Shown here in pieces: positions 1 through 9,295 of a stretch of 64,000 nucleotides of DNA. Source of the DNA: Rhizobium pisi (GTDB taxonomy: Bacteria > Pseudomonadota > Alphaproteobacteria > Rhizobiales > Rhizobiaceae). Location: the NCBI RefSeq assembly GCF_003938655.1, contig NZ_RJJT01000008.1:62001-126000 (forward strand), read 5' to 3'. Position numbers and translations under genes: made by a program. The notes under the pieces were generated by a model, which was not told where the DNA came from, searched no databases, and worked only from the letters and a program-made list of their open reading frames with translations. Numbering within the stretch: position 1 is the first letter of the stretch; every line of letters starts with the position of its first letter.

Positions 1-2
1 GC

Positions 3-425
3 GGCACCATCATGATGTCGATCTGGTACGGCCTCGACAACGGCGTGCCGACAGCCGACATGTCGCCCTCCGGTCTTGCGCCGACGCTCGACGATCAGCT
101 GCAATGGCCGCTCTGGGGCATGCACTACCTCTCCGCCGGCCAGGAAGGCACAGCACCCGACCTGCCGGAGGCGGCCGAACTGGTCGATCTGCTCGGCCAA
201 TGGGGCTCGACCGCGAAATTCGAGGAGCGCGAGGTGATCTGGCACAAGATGCTGTCGCTCTATACGCAACAGGTCTTCTCGATCGGCCTCATCAACAGCA
301 CGCTGCAGCCGATCCTTCGAGCCGCCAAGCTGCAGAACCTGCCTGAGAGAGCGCTCTACGGCTTCGATCCCACCTCCTATCTCGGCGTCTACATGCCGGA
401 TACATTCTGGTACAAGGAGGCCTGA
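3..425 (+). CDS. ABC transporter substrate-binding protein, C-terminal part (truncated by window edge)
   Basis: Only the last 140 or so codons are present; the frame is open to the window's left edge, so the start is outside. Immediately downstream lie two DppB/DppC-type permease genes in the same direction, which makes this the periplasmic solute-binding protein of a family-5 (peptide/opine-type) importer. The visible part is soluble, rich in Trp/Tyr/Leu, with no membrane segment, and ends in a short Phe-Trp-Tyr stretch. The gap to the next gene is 3 nt, and the ribosome binding site AAGGAGG for that gene (414-420) lies inside this coding sequence, indicating translational coupling. The substrate cannot be read from the sequence. 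Confidence 0.8.
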   Translation, partial: GTIMMSIWYGLDNGVPTADMSPSGLAPTLDDQLQWPLWGMHYLSAGQEGTAPDLPEAAELVDLLGQWGSTAKFEEREVIWHKMLSLYTQQVFSIGLINSTLQPILRAAKLQNLPERALYGFDPTSYLGVYMPDTFWYKEA

Positions 426-428
426 GGC

Positions 429-1427
429 GTGCTCAGATACATTCTCTGGCGCATCGCCGCCATGGTCCCGACGCTCTTCGTCATTTCGGCGCTAGTGTTC
501 ACCATCATCGAGCTGCCGCCGGGCGACTTCTTCGAGAGCCAGATCGCCGAGCTGCGCGCCTCGGGCGAGACCGCCAATCTCCAGGAAATCGAGGAGATGC
601 GCCAGCAATACGGCTTCGACAAGCCGGAGATCGTGCGCTATTTCTACTGGGTCGGCGGCATGCTGCACGGCGATTTCGGCTATTCCTTCGAATATCAGCT
701 GCCGGTCTCAGACGTGGTCGGCGACCGCCTGTGGCTGACGATCCTCGTCTCCTTCACGACGATCCTGCTGACCTGGTTGATCGCCTTTCCGATCGGCATC
801 TATTCGGCCACCCATCAATATAGCTGGGGCGACTACGGGCTGACCTTCTTCGGCCTGCTCGGCATCGCCATCCCGAACTTCATGCTGGCGCTGATCCTGA
901 TGTATTTCGCCAATGTCTGGTTCGGGCTGTCGATCGGCCACCTGATGGACCAGCAATTTCTCAACGCGCCGATGAGCTGGGCAAAGGCGAAGTCGATCCT
1001 CGCCCACCTCTGGATCCCGGTCATCATCGTCGGCACGGCAGGGACGGCCGGCATGATCCGGCGGCTGCGCGCCAACCTGCTCGACGAGATGCAGAAGCAA
1101 TATGTCATGACCGCCCGCGCCAAGGGCATGCAGCCGCTCAAGGCGCTGATCAAATATCCGCTGCGCATGGCGCTCAACTTCTTCATCGCCGATATCGGCT
1201 CGATCCTGCCGTCGATCATCTCGGGCGCCGAGATCGTCGCGATCGTGCTGTCGCTGGAAACGACAGGACCAATGCTCATCAAAGCGCTGCAGAGCCAGGA
1301 CATGTATCTCGCCGGCTCCTTCCTGATGTTCCTGGCCTTCCTCAACGTCATCGGCGTGCTGATCTCCGATATCGCGCTCGGCTTCCTCGATCCCCGCATC
1401 CGTCTGCAAGGCAGGAGCACCAAATAA
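429..1427 (+). CDS. ABC transporter permease, DppB/OppB type
   Basis: Inner-membrane permease subunit of a binding-protein-dependent importer, 332 residues, the usual length for the family. It starts at GTG 429, eight nt after AAGGAGG (414-420). An N-terminal hydrophobic segment (about residues 9-29) is followed by a periplasmic stretch and five further membrane segments. The coupling helix region that docks to the ATPase (EMQKQYVMTARAKGM, about residues 218-232) has the conserved A-R-A-K-G order. The stop codon shares one base with the next start (TAATG at 1425-1429). No ATPase gene follows in this window, so the ATP-binding subunits are probably upstream or elsewhere. Confidence 0.9.
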   Translation: MLRYILWRIAAMVPTLFVISALVFTIIELPPGDFFESQIAELRASGETANLQEIEEMRQQYGFDKPEIVRYFYWVGGMLHGDFGYSFEYQLPVSDVVGDRLWLTILVSFTTILLTWLIAFPIGIYSATHQYSWGDYGLTFFGLLGIAIPNFMLALILMYFANVWFGLSIGHLMDQQFLNAPMSWAKAKSILAHLWIPVIIVGTAGTAGMIRRLRANLLDEMQKQYVMTARAKGMQPLKALIKYPLRMALNFFIADIGSILPSIISGAEIVAIVLSLETTGPMLIKALQSQDMYLAGSFLMFLAFLNVIGVLISDIALGFLDPRIRLQGRSTK

Positions 1428-2599
1428 TGTCGCCCCTTCCCGCACCCGGAGCACCGCTGCCGCACTACGTCTCGACCGCGCCTTTCGATCCGCACGCGAC
1501 CGAAACCATGACGGCGGCGCAATCGCGCATCCATCTCGCCTCGCAAAAGCAGCTGATGTGGTGGAAGTTCAAGCAGCACAAGCTGGCCTTGATCTCCGGC
1601 ATCTTTCTCGCCGTCACCTACCTGATGATCCTGATCGTCGAGTTCCTGGCGCCCTACGGTCTGCACACGCGCAATGTCGATTTCATCCATGCGCCGCCGC
1701 AGAGCATCCACTTCTTCGACAAGGGCAGCTTCGTCGGACCCTTCGTCTACGGCCGCAGCATGACGCTCGACATCGACACGCTGCACCGCGTCTACACCGA
1801 CAAGCCGAATGACGTGCAGCCGATCCGTTTCTTCTGCCGCGGCGATTCCTACAAGTTCTGGGGCTTTGCCGCGTCGGACTATCATCTCGTCTGCCCAGCG
1901 ATCGGCGGCCAGATGTTCCTGCTCGGCACCGACAGGCTCGGCCGCGACGTTCTCTCGCGCATCCTCTACGGCGCGCGGATTTCGCTGACGATCGGCCTGA
2001 TCGGCATTTCGATCAGCTTCGTGCTCGGCATCGTCATCGGCGGTCTTGCCGGTTATTGGGGCGGCTTTTTCGATCTCATCGTCCAGCGCCTGATCGAGGT
2101 GCTGCAATCGCTGCCGAGCTTGCCGCTATGGATGGCACTGGCGGCCATCATGCCGGTGACGTGGAGCCCGATCGTCATCTATTTCGGCATAACGGTGATC
2201 CTCGGCATTATCGACTGGACCGGGCTTGCGCGCGCCGTGCGCTCCAAGCTGCTCGCGCTGCGCGAGGAGGATTACGTGCAGGCCGCACAGCTGATGGGTG
2301 CCAGCACGCCGCGCGTCATCGGCCGGCATCTGGTGCCGGGTTTCATGTCGCATCTCATTGCCTCGGCGACGATTTCAATCCCCGGCATGATCCTCGGCGA
2401 AACCGCGCTCTCCTTCCTCGGCCTAGGTCTTCGCCCGCCGATCACCAGCTGGGGCATATTGCTGACCGAGGCCAAAAGCGTCAGCGTCATCGCATTCTAT
2501 CCATGGCTGCTCTATCCGATCATTCCTGTTGTTCTTGTCATTTTGGCGTTCAACTTTCTGGGAGACGGCTTGCGTGATGCGGCAGATCCCTACAAATAG
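1427..2599 (+). CDS. ABC transporter permease, DppC/OppC type
   Basis: Second permease subunit, 390 residues, longer than the roughly 300 typical of DppC. The additional length is a periplasmic insert between the first membrane segment (about residues 50-70) and the second (about 185-205), containing a Cys-bearing stretch near residues 138-150. The C-terminal half has the regular DppC features: LGTDRLGRDVLSR before TM2 and the ATPase-coupling loop REEDYVQAAQLMGAS (about 282-296). ATG 1427 overlaps the upstream stop. The long insert suggests a dedicated binding-protein contact. Substrate unknown. Confidence 0.9.
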   Translation: MSPLPAPGAPLPHYVSTAPFDPHATETMTAAQSRIHLASQKQLMWWKFKQHKLALISGIFLAVTYLMILIVEFLAPYGLHTRNVDFIHAPPQSIHFFDKGSFVGPFVYGRSMTLDIDTLHRVYTDKPNDVQPIRFFCRGDSYKFWGFAASDYHLVCPAIGGQMFLLGTDRLGRDVLSRILYGARISLTIGLIGISISFVLGIVIGGLAGYWGGFFDLIVQRLIEVLQSLPSLPLWMALAAIMPVTWSPIVIYFGITVILGIIDWTGLARAVRSKLLALREEDYVQAAQLMGASTPRVIGRHLVPGFMSHLIASATISIPGMILGETALSFLGLGLRPPITSWGILLTEAKSVSVIAFYPWLLYPIIPVVLVILAFNFLGDGLRDAADPYK

Positions 2600-2692
2600 C
2601 AGCAAGCACGGTGGAGCTTCCCGGCACCGCCGCCTCGTGGCATCCGGACGGTGGGGGTGCTAAGTATGTCGTTCACCCCAGAGGGAATGCCC

Positions 2693-3901
2693 ATGTCCAG
2701 ACGTCTCGAAGATGCGCGCATCCTCATGTACAGCCACGACACCTTCGGTCTCGGCCATCTGCGCCGCTGTCGCGCCATCGCCCATGCGCTGGTCGAGGAT
2801 TATCGCGGCCTCAACATCCTGATCATTTCGGGTGCGACGATCGCCGGCGCCTTCGACTACCGCGCCCGCGTCGACTTCGTGAAGATCCCGAGCGTCATCA
2901 AGCTTCGCAACGGCGAATATACGTCGCTCGCGAGCCACATCGACCTGCACGAGACGCTGAAGATGCGCGAATCGAGCATCCGCCACACGGCCGAGACCTT
3001 CCAGCCCGATATTTTCATCGTCGACAAGGAGCCGATGGGACTGAAGGGCGAGGTCGAGGATACGCTCGCCTATCTCAAGGCCCGCGGCACCGTCCTGGTG
3101 CTCGGCCTGCGCGAGATCATGGACGCGCCGCATCTGCTCGAGGCCGAGTGGAAAAAGAACGGCATCATGCAAAAGATCGACCAATATTACGACAGCGTCT
3201 GGGTCTATGGGCCGCCTGACTTTTACGATCCGCTTGTCGGTCTCGACGTGCCGGCGAGCCTGCGCCGGAAGATGGATTTCGTCGGTTTCCTGCAGCGCAG
3301 CGTCTCCAAGGGCAAGACTTCGATCAACGCCCGCAAGGACAATTACCTGCTGGTCACGACAGGCGGCGGCGGCGACGGCTCCGATCTCGTCCACGACGTG
3401 ATGAACGCCTACGAGGCCGATCCGACGCTGACGCAGAAGGCGCTCGTCGTGCTCGGACCTTATATGCCGGCCGCCGAGCGCGCCAAGCTGGTGCAGAAAG
3501 GGGAAGCCATCTCCTATATCGAGGTGATCGAGTTCGATAACCACATGGAAGAGCTGATCGATGGCGCCACCGGCGTCGTCGCCATGGGCGGCTACAACAC
3601 CTATTGCGAGATCCTCTCCTTCGACAAGCCGGCCCTCATCGTGCCGCGCGTCAAGCCACGCGAGGAACAGCTGCTGCGCGCCCAGCGCGCGAGCGAACTC
3701 GGCCTCGTCGACATGCTGCTGCCGGAACAATCGGTCGATCCGACGATCATGGCCGAGGCGCTGAAGCGCCTGCCCTCCCGCCTGCCACCGTCGAAGAGCG
3801 GCAGCAATATGCATCTCGAAGGGCTGGACCATATCTCGCAGACCGTCGGCCGATGGATCGACGGCCGCGGTAGCCACCTTGCCCTCGTCGGCGCAGAATA
3901 G
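2693..3901 (+). CDS. MurG-like (GT28-type) glycosyltransferase
   Basis: About 402 residues from the preferred start ATG 2693, which has GAGGGA six nt upstream; ATG 2687, ATG 2666 and GTG 2651 are in frame and possible. The protein has the two-domain GT-B layout. The N-terminal motif FGLGHLRRC is the counterpart of MurG's G-x-G-G-H loop, a central Gly-rich TTGGGGDGSD opens the second domain, and GGYNTYCEIL with a following basic PRVKPREEQ stretch resembles the nucleotide-sugar site. No membrane segment. It probably transfers a sugar from an NDP-sugar to a lipid or envelope acceptor; donor and acceptor are unknown. It begins a run of three glycosyltransferases followed by an ABC exporter-like gene. 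Confidence 0.8.
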   Translation: MSRRLEDARILMYSHDTFGLGHLRRCRAIAHALVEDYRGLNILIISGATIAGAFDYRARVDFVKIPSVIKLRNGEYTSLASHIDLHETLKMRESSIRHTAETFQPDIFIVDKEPMGLKGEVEDTLAYLKARGTVLVLGLREIMDAPHLLEAEWKKNGIMQKIDQYYDSVWVYGPPDFYDPLVGLDVPASLRRKMDFVGFLQRSVSKGKTSINARKDNYLLVTTGGGGDGSDLVHDVMNAYEADPTLTQKALVVLGPYMPAAERAKLVQKGEAISYIEVIEFDNHMEELIDGATGVVAMGGYNTYCEILSFDKPALIVPRVKPREEQLLRAQRASELGLVDMLLPEQSVDPTIMAEALKRLPSRLPPSKSGSNMHLEGLDHISQTVGRWIDGRGSHLALVGAE

Positions 3902-3910
3902 GGCAAAGCC

Positions 3911-5158
3911 TTGCCGCCACGCCGCAAGATTCTCGTCGTGCTGAAAGGCTACCCCCGCCTTTCGGAAACCTTCATCGCCCAGGAGCTGCTCGGCCTCGAA
4001 AAGGCCGGCTTCGATCTCACCCTGATTTCGATGCGCCGGCCGACGGACAAGAAGCGCCATCCCGTGCATGACGAGATCAGGGCGCGCGTCGTCTACCTCC
4101 CGGAATATCTGCACGAGGAGCCGATCCGCGTGCTGAAAGGCCTGTTCGCCGGCTTTTCGAAACCCAGCTTCAAGGCGTTGATCAAACGCTTCCTCGCCGA
4201 CCTCAAGCGCGACATCTCCCGCAACCGCTTCCGCCGCCTTGGCCAGGCGCTGGTGCTCGCGCGCGAATGGCCTGATGGAGGCGAATGGCTGCATGCGCAT
4301 TTCATCCACACTCCGGCCTCGGTGACGGAATATGCGAGCATCCTGACCGGAACGCCCTGGACCTGTTCGGCCCACGCCAAGGATATCTGGACGTCGCCCG
4401 ACTGGGAGCTGCACGAAAAGCTCGGAAGTGCGCGCTGGACCGTGACCTGCACGAGGACCGGCTACGAGCATATGCGGACGCTGACACCACGCAAGGAGGC
4501 CGTGCACCTGAGTTACCACGGCCTCGATCTTGCCCGTTTCGGCCATTTTGCCGGAGAGCGCTCGGACCGGACCGGCGGCAATCCCGACGATCCCGCCTTC
4601 ATCCTCAGCGTCGGCCGCGCCGTCGAGAAGAAGGGCTATGACGTGCTGCTGCGCGCGCTGGCGATGCTGCCAGCCGACCTGCACTGGCGCATGGACCATA
4701 TCGGCGGCGGCGAGGAGCTTACCAAACTGAAGGCTCTGGCCGCCGAACTCGGCCTTTCCCATCGCGTCGTCTGGAAGGGCGCTATGGCGCAGGAAGACGT
4801 GCTCGATCATTACCGCCGTGCCGACCTCTTCGCGCTTGCCTGCCGGATCGCCGCCAACGGCGACCGCGACGGCCTGCCGAACGTGCTTGTGGAAGCCTCG
4901 AGCCAGCGGCTTGTCTGCCTTTCCACCGAGGTATCCGGCGTGCCGGAACTGCTGAAAAACGGCGAAAACGGTCTTGTCGTGCCGCCTGAGGACCCGGTGC
5001 TGCTTGCCCGGGCGCTGGAGGCTGCAATCCGCGATCCGGCACTGCGCAAGCGCCTGGGCGATGCCGCCGAAAACCAGGTGCGCGAACATTTCGACTATCA
5101 TTCCAGCATCAGACAGCTCGCCGGCCTGTTCGAGGCCGAATGGCAGAAAGCCTCATGA
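3911..5158 (+). CDS. Glycosyltransferase family 4 (GT-B)
   Basis: 415 residues starting at TTG 3911, nine nt after the previous stop. The N-terminal stretch KGYPRLSETFIAQEL and the C-terminal half with SVGRAVEKKGYDVLL, DGLPNVLVEAS and VSGVPELLKNGENGLVVPPED are the classical GT4 donor-site pattern. GT4 enzymes are retaining glycosyltransferases working in exopolysaccharide, LPS and glycolipid assembly. Its stop overlaps the next start (ATGA at 5155-5158), so it is cotranslated with another glycosyltransferase. The acceptor cannot be deduced. TTG starts are uncommon, but the conserved N-terminus begins right after it. Confidence 0.9.
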   Translation: MPPRRKILVVLKGYPRLSETFIAQELLGLEKAGFDLTLISMRRPTDKKRHPVHDEIRARVVYLPEYLHEEPIRVLKGLFAGFSKPSFKALIKRFLADLKRDISRNRFRRLGQALVLAREWPDGGEWLHAHFIHTPASVTEYASILTGTPWTCSAHAKDIWTSPDWELHEKLGSARWTVTCTRTGYEHMRTLTPRKEAVHLSYHGLDLARFGHFAGERSDRTGGNPDDPAFILSVGRAVEKKGYDVLLRALAMLPADLHWRMDHIGGGEELTKLKALAAELGLSHRVVWKGAMAQEDVLDHYRRADLFALACRIAANGDRDGLPNVLVEASSQRLVCLSTEVSGVPELLKNGENGLVVPPEDPVLLARALEAAIRDPALRKRLGDAAENQVREHFDYHSSIRQLAGLFEAEWQKAS

Positions 5159-6300
5159 CGGCACCGCGCATCTTCTTCTATGTCCAGCACCTGCTCGGCA
5201 TCGGCCATATCGCCCGCGCCAGCCGCATCGCCAATGCACTTGTCAAAGACGGTTTCGACGTGACCGTCGTGACCGGCGGCCTGCCGGTGCCGGGCTTTCC
5301 CGCCGAGGGCATAAAGACCGTGGCCTTGCCGGCGGTCGTTGCCAACGATGCCGGCTTCTCCGGCCTCGCGGATGCCGATGGTCGGCCGGCGGACGAGGCC
5401 TTTCTCAATGCCCGCCGCCAGCTGCTGCTTGGCGCCTTCCATGCCGCAAGGCCCGATGTCGTCATCATCGAGGCCTTCCCCTTCGGCCGGCGGCAGATGC
5501 GCTTCGAACTGCTGCCGCTGCTCGAGGCGATCGGCAAGGCCGAACCGCGGCCGAAACTCTTGAGTTCGGTGCGCGATATCCTGCAGGAAAACCGCAAGGC
5601 CGGCCGCGACGCGGAGACCGTCGCGCTGGTCAGGGATCATTTCGATGCCGTGCTTGTCCACGGCGATCCCGGTTTCATCAGGCTCGAAGATACTTTCCCG
5701 CTGACACCCGGGATTGCCGACAGGCTGCGTTATACCGGCCTCGTCGCAGCTCCGCCGGCGCCGGAACCGACCGAGACATTCGATATCATCGCCTCGGCGG
5801 GTGGCGGCGCTGTCGGCGCCGAACTGATCGGCGCGGCAAAGGCGGCAGCGGCGATGCTACCCGCCGCTCTTCGCTGGCTGCTGATATCGGGACCGAACCT
5901 GCCGGAGGCCGATTTTGCCGCACTGTCGCGCGATGTCGCCCAGAACGTGACTCTGGTGCGCTTCCGCAAGGATTTTCCTTCGCTGTTGCGCGGCGCAAAA
6001 GTTTCGATCTCGCAAGCGGGCTACAACACGGTCGGCGACCTGCTGCGCACAGAATGCCGGGCGATCCTCATCCCCTTCGTCGCCGGCGGCGAGACAGAGC
6101 AGACGGTGCGCGCCGAACGGCTGCAGGCGCTCGGCCTCGCCGACATCCTGCCGGAAAAAGGGCTGACGCCTGATCATGTGAAAGAAGCTGTCGAAACGGC
6201 GCTCGCAGCGCCGCGACGGGGGCCGGTATTGCTCGATCTCGACGGGGCGGAGAAAACGGCTGCCATCATTCGCTCCATGATTGCCGAATCGCTCGCCTAA
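5155..6300 (+). CDS. MurG-like (GT28-type) glycosyltransferase
   Basis: 381 residues, start ATG 5155 overlapping the preceding stop. A distant paralogue of the gene at 2693: LGIGHIARASRIANAL at the N-terminus, ASAGGGAVGAEL in the middle, and AGYNTVGDLL followed by VAGGETEQTVRAERL in the donor domain. The two MurG-like genes flank the GT4 gene, so three consecutive sugar-transfer steps are plausible. No signal peptide or membrane segment, so probably cytosolic or membrane-associated. About 180 nt without a gene separate it from the ABC-like gene. Confidence 0.8.
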   Translation: MTAPRIFFYVQHLLGIGHIARASRIANALVKDGFDVTVVTGGLPVPGFPAEGIKTVALPAVVANDAGFSGLADADGRPADEAFLNARRQLLLGAFHAARPDVVIIEAFPFGRRQMRFELLPLLEAIGKAEPRPKLLSSVRDILQENRKAGRDAETVALVRDHFDAVLVHGDPGFIRLEDTFPLTPGIADRLRYTGLVAAPPAPEPTETFDIIASAGGGAVGAELIGAAKAAAAMLPAALRWLLISGPNLPEADFAALSRDVAQNVTLVRFRKDFPSLLRGAKVSISQAGYNTVGDLLRTECRAILIPFVAGGETEQTVRAERLQALGLADILPEKGLTPDHVKEAVETALAAPRRGPVLLDLDGAEKTAAIIRSMIAESLA

Positions 6301-6480
6301 TCCAAAATTCCTGTGATATAAGCAATGTTCCGGCGAGAATCGGCATTTTTGCAGCCGGTCGCTTCGCCTTGTTTTCATTGCGATATCGGCGGTCCGCTGC
6401 ATGGTCCTGTTCCCAGAACTCCTCCCACCCCGGCGCCCGGATCGCACCCCCGGAATTTCCCAGCAAGCTGACGGTTAGCC

Positions 6481-9195
6481 ATGGAAAAAAGCCTCGCCCG
6501 CTACATCTGGAAGAACACGCGGCTGCAGCAGCTGTGGATCCTGGCTGTCGTCGCCGCCTCGATGATCCCCTATTTCCTGTCCTTCGACTTGCCGAAGCAG
6601 ATCGTCAACGGACCGATTCAAGGCGACGGCTTCGAAGGTCCCGGCGCAACGCAGACCTTCATGCACATCCGCTATGACATACCGCTGATCGGCCATGTCG
6701 AATTCTTTCAAGGCCTGCAGCTCAACCGCTTCCAGATGCTGATGGCCCTCAGCCTGGTGTTTCTGACGCTTGTGGTGCTGAACGGTCTCTTCAAATTCTA
6801 TATCAACACCTATAAGGGGCGGCTCGGCGAACGCATGCTGCGCCGCATCCGCTTCGAGCTCATCGACCGGGTGCTGCGGTTCCCGCCCGCCCATTTCAAG
6901 CGGGTGAAATCGGCCGAGATCGCCACCATGATCAAGGACGAGGTTGAGCCGATGGGCGGCTTCACCGGCGACGCCTTCGTCTCGCCTGCCCTTCTCGGCG
7001 GCCAGGCGATCACGGCGCTCGCCTTCATCATCATCCAGAATTTCTGGCTCGGCATGATCGCCGCCGGCATCGTCGGCGTGCAAGCTGTCGTCATTCCCCG
7101 CATGCGCAAGCGCCTGCTGGACCTCGGTCGCCAGCGGCAGCTGACGGCGCGCGAGCTTTCCGGCCGCGTCGGCGAAATCGTCGACGGCATCGGCACGATC
7201 CACGGCAACGACACATCAAACCTCGAACGCGCCGACATCGCCTCGCGGCTCGGCCGCATCTTCTCGATCCGCTACGACCTGTACCAGTGGAAGTTCCTGG
7301 TAAAGTTCATCAACAACTTCCTCGCCCAGGTGACGCCTTTCCTGTTCTATGCGATCGGCGGCTACCTGGCGCTGCAAGGCAGACTCGACATCGGCCAGCT
7401 CGTCGCCGTCATATCGGCCTACAAGGACCTGCCCGGCCCGCTGAAGGAATTGATCGACTGGGACCAGATGCGCCAGGACGTGCAGGTGAAGTACCAGCAG
7501 GTCTACGAGCAGTTTAACGTCGAACCGCTGATCGACAGCCGCATCCAGGAATTGGCGATCGCCCCAGTCGGTGCGCTGACGAGCGCCCTCGTCGTCACCA
7601 ACCTGACGCTCTCCGACGACAGCGGCGCCCGCCTCGTCGACCACGTCTCCGTCGAAATCAAGCCGAACGAGACGGTGGCGATCGTCGGTCCGAACGGCAG
7701 CGGCGCCGAAGCCTTCGCCGAGGCGCTTGGACGCATGATCTGGCCGGATTCCGGCCGCATCACCATCGACGGTCGCGATCTCCTGGATCTGCCGGAATCG
7801 ATCACCGGCCGGCGCATTTCCTATGCCTCCGCCGACACTTTCTTCTTCCATGGCACGCTGGCGAGCAACCTGCTCTACGGCCTCAAGCACGCGCCGATGA
7901 CCGACCCCGTCTACGACGAGAGGGAAGCGCTGGAATATAAATGGCATTCCGTCGAGGCGACGAAGGCCGGCAATCCGACGCTCGACCTCAACAGCGACTG
8001 GGTGGACTACAAGGCCGCCGGCGCCAACGGGCCCGAGGACCTGCTGAAAGCGATCCGGCCGGTGCTCGACGCCGTGCTGATCTCGCAGGACATTCTCGAT
8101 CTGGCGCTGCGCTCGACCGTCAATACCGACGTGCATGTGGCCGTCAGCGACCATGTCGTCGCATTGCGCTCCGCGCTCAGAGACCGGCTGCGCGACGAAG
8201 GGCTCGACACGATCGTCGTGCCTTTCGATTTCGACGCCTACAACGCCCAGGCGACGGTTGGCGAAAACCTGCTCTTCGGCACGATGAAGCGGCCTTTGAT
8301 GACCAATCGCAGGCTTGCCGCCCACCCCTACTTCCAGCAGCTCTTCCGCCAGACCGGCCTCAGCACGGACCTCTACGCCATGGGCCTCGAGATCGCCGAG
8401 AACGCGGTGGAACTCTTCCACGACCTGCCGCCGGACCATCCCTTCTTCCAGCAGCTGACCTTCATGACGGCGGACGACATTCCGACCTACCAGGCGTTGC
8501 TGCAGAAGCTGCAAAGCCGCCGCTTCGAGGATGCCACGCCGGAGGAGCGCTCGGCCATCATCCGGCTGAGCTTCGCCTATATCGAACCCCGCCACCGCTT
8601 CGGCTTGCTGACGAATGAGCTGATGGACAAGATCGTCAGCGCCCGCAAGCAGTTCCACGAGCATATTCCGACCGATCTCGCCGAGTTGATCGAGCGCTAC
8701 GACGCCGAGCGTTTCACCCCTTCGGCAAGCCTGATGGACAATGTGCTCTTCGGCCGCATTGCCTATCAGCAGGCCGACGCCTCCGACCGCATCCGCGCCA
8801 TCATGGGCGAGCTCTTCGATGCGCTCGACCTCTATGACGACGTGCTGTCGATCGGCCTGGAATTCGATGTCGGTTCCGGCGGCAAGCGGCTGACCATGGT
8901 ACAGCGGCAGAAGCTGAATCTTGCCCGGGCGCTTCTGAAGCGCTCGGACTATTTCATCTTCAACCGGCCGCTGTCGGCGCTCGACCAGCGTGTTCAGGAT
9001 CAGATCACCCGCAACATCATCGAGGACCTGCACGAGGAGGGCGACCGGCCGGCCATCGTCTGGGTGCTGACCAACGCCCGGCTGGCCGAAGTGTTCGACC
9101 GGATCCTGCTCTTCGATCGCGGCGGATTGGCGGAGGCAGGAAACTATCCGGAACTTTCCGAGAAAAACGGTATGTTCAAGGAACTGTTATCGTAA
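6481..9195 (+). CDS. ABC exporter-like protein with a degenerate, expanded nucleotide-binding domain
   Basis: 904 residues; ordinary ABC half-exporters have about 600. Residues 1-310 form an exporter-type membrane domain (hydrophobic segments near 20-40, 80-100, 175-215 and 285-305). The region from about 370 onward aligns with a nucleotide-binding domain, but the motifs are broken. Walker A reads GPNGSGAEA (403-411), with Lys replaced by Ala409 and Ser/Thr by Glu410. The signature position reads LTMVQ (804-808). Walker B reads FIFNR (825-829) instead of ending in Asp-Glu. The H-loop His is Asn865. The D-loop SALD (832-835) survives. About 300 extra residues lie between Walker A and the signature, with three ENLLFG-like segments (458-467, 591-600, 748-758). 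The frame is intact, so this is not a decayed pseudogene. It probably acts with the upstream glycosyltransferases and the downstream cNMP protein. It may be a structural or regulatory pseudo-ATPase. Confidence 0.8.
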   Translation: MEKSLARYIWKNTRLQQLWILAVVAASMIPYFLSFDLPKQIVNGPIQGDGFEGPGATQTFMHIRYDIPLIGHVEFFQGLQLNRFQMLMALSLVFLTLVVLNGLFKFYINTYKGRLGERMLRRIRFELIDRVLRFPPAHFKRVKSAEIATMIKDEVEPMGGFTGDAFVSPALLGGQAITALAFIIIQNFWLGMIAAGIVGVQAVVIPRMRKRLLDLGRQRQLTARELSGRVGEIVDGIGTIHGNDTSNLERADIASRLGRIFSIRYDLYQWKFLVKFINNFLAQVTPFLFYAIGGYLALQGRLDIGQLVAVISAYKDLPGPLKELIDWDQMRQDVQVKYQQVYEQFNVEPLIDSRIQELAIAPVGALTSALVVTNLTLSDDSGARLVDHVSVEIKPNETVAIVGPNGSGAEAFAEALGRMIWPDSGRITIDGRDLLDLPESITGRRISYASADTFFFHGTLASNLLYGLKHAPMTDPVYDEREALEYKWHSVEATKAGNPTLDLNSDWVDYKAAGANGPEDLLKAIRPVLDAVLISQDILDLALRSTVNTDVHVAVSDHVVALRSALRDRLRDEGLDTIVVPFDFDAYNAQATVGENLLFGTMKRPLMTNRRLAAHPYFQQLFRQTGLSTDLYAMGLEIAENAVELFHDLPPDHPFFQQLTFMTADDIPTYQALLQKLQSRRFEDATPEERSAIIRLSFAYIEPRHRFGLLTNELMDKIVSARKQFHEHIPTDLAELIERYDAERFTPSASLMDNVLFGRIAYQQADASDRIRAIMGELFDALDLYDDVLSIGLEFDVGSGGKRLTMVQRQKLNLARALLKRSDYFIFNRPLSALDQRVQDQITRNIIEDLHEEGDRPAIVWVLTNARLAEVFDRILLFDRGGLAEAGNYPELSEKNGMFKELLS

Positions 9196-9295
9196 TATTC
9201 TATTGGGGCGGCAAAGGAGGCGTTCCCGGTGGGACGCCCCGGAGTTTTGAAGACGCCTGGTCCCAGGGACCATGCGGCAGGGGGTTAAAACGCTC

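Noticed and set aside
2660-5101. 813-codon minus-strand open frame under the glycosyltransferases
   Set aside because: It is the complement of well-supported plus-strand genes in high-GC DNA; composition (Gln/Asp/His-rich) is typical of shadow frames.
7216-9033. 605-codon minus-strand open frame under the degenerate ABC gene
   Set aside because: No family pattern. The plus strand retains continuous homology to ABC proteins at both ends, so it is the coding strand.
6481-9195. Degenerate ABC gene as a pseudogene
   Set aside because: No frameshift or stop in 904 codons, normal codon use and conserved context; degeneration is limited to catalytic residues.
9205-9250. Hairpin-like GGCGTTCCC / GGGACGCC after the ABC-like gene
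   Set aside because: Bulged stem without a T-run, and the next gene follows in the same direction; not convincing as a terminator.
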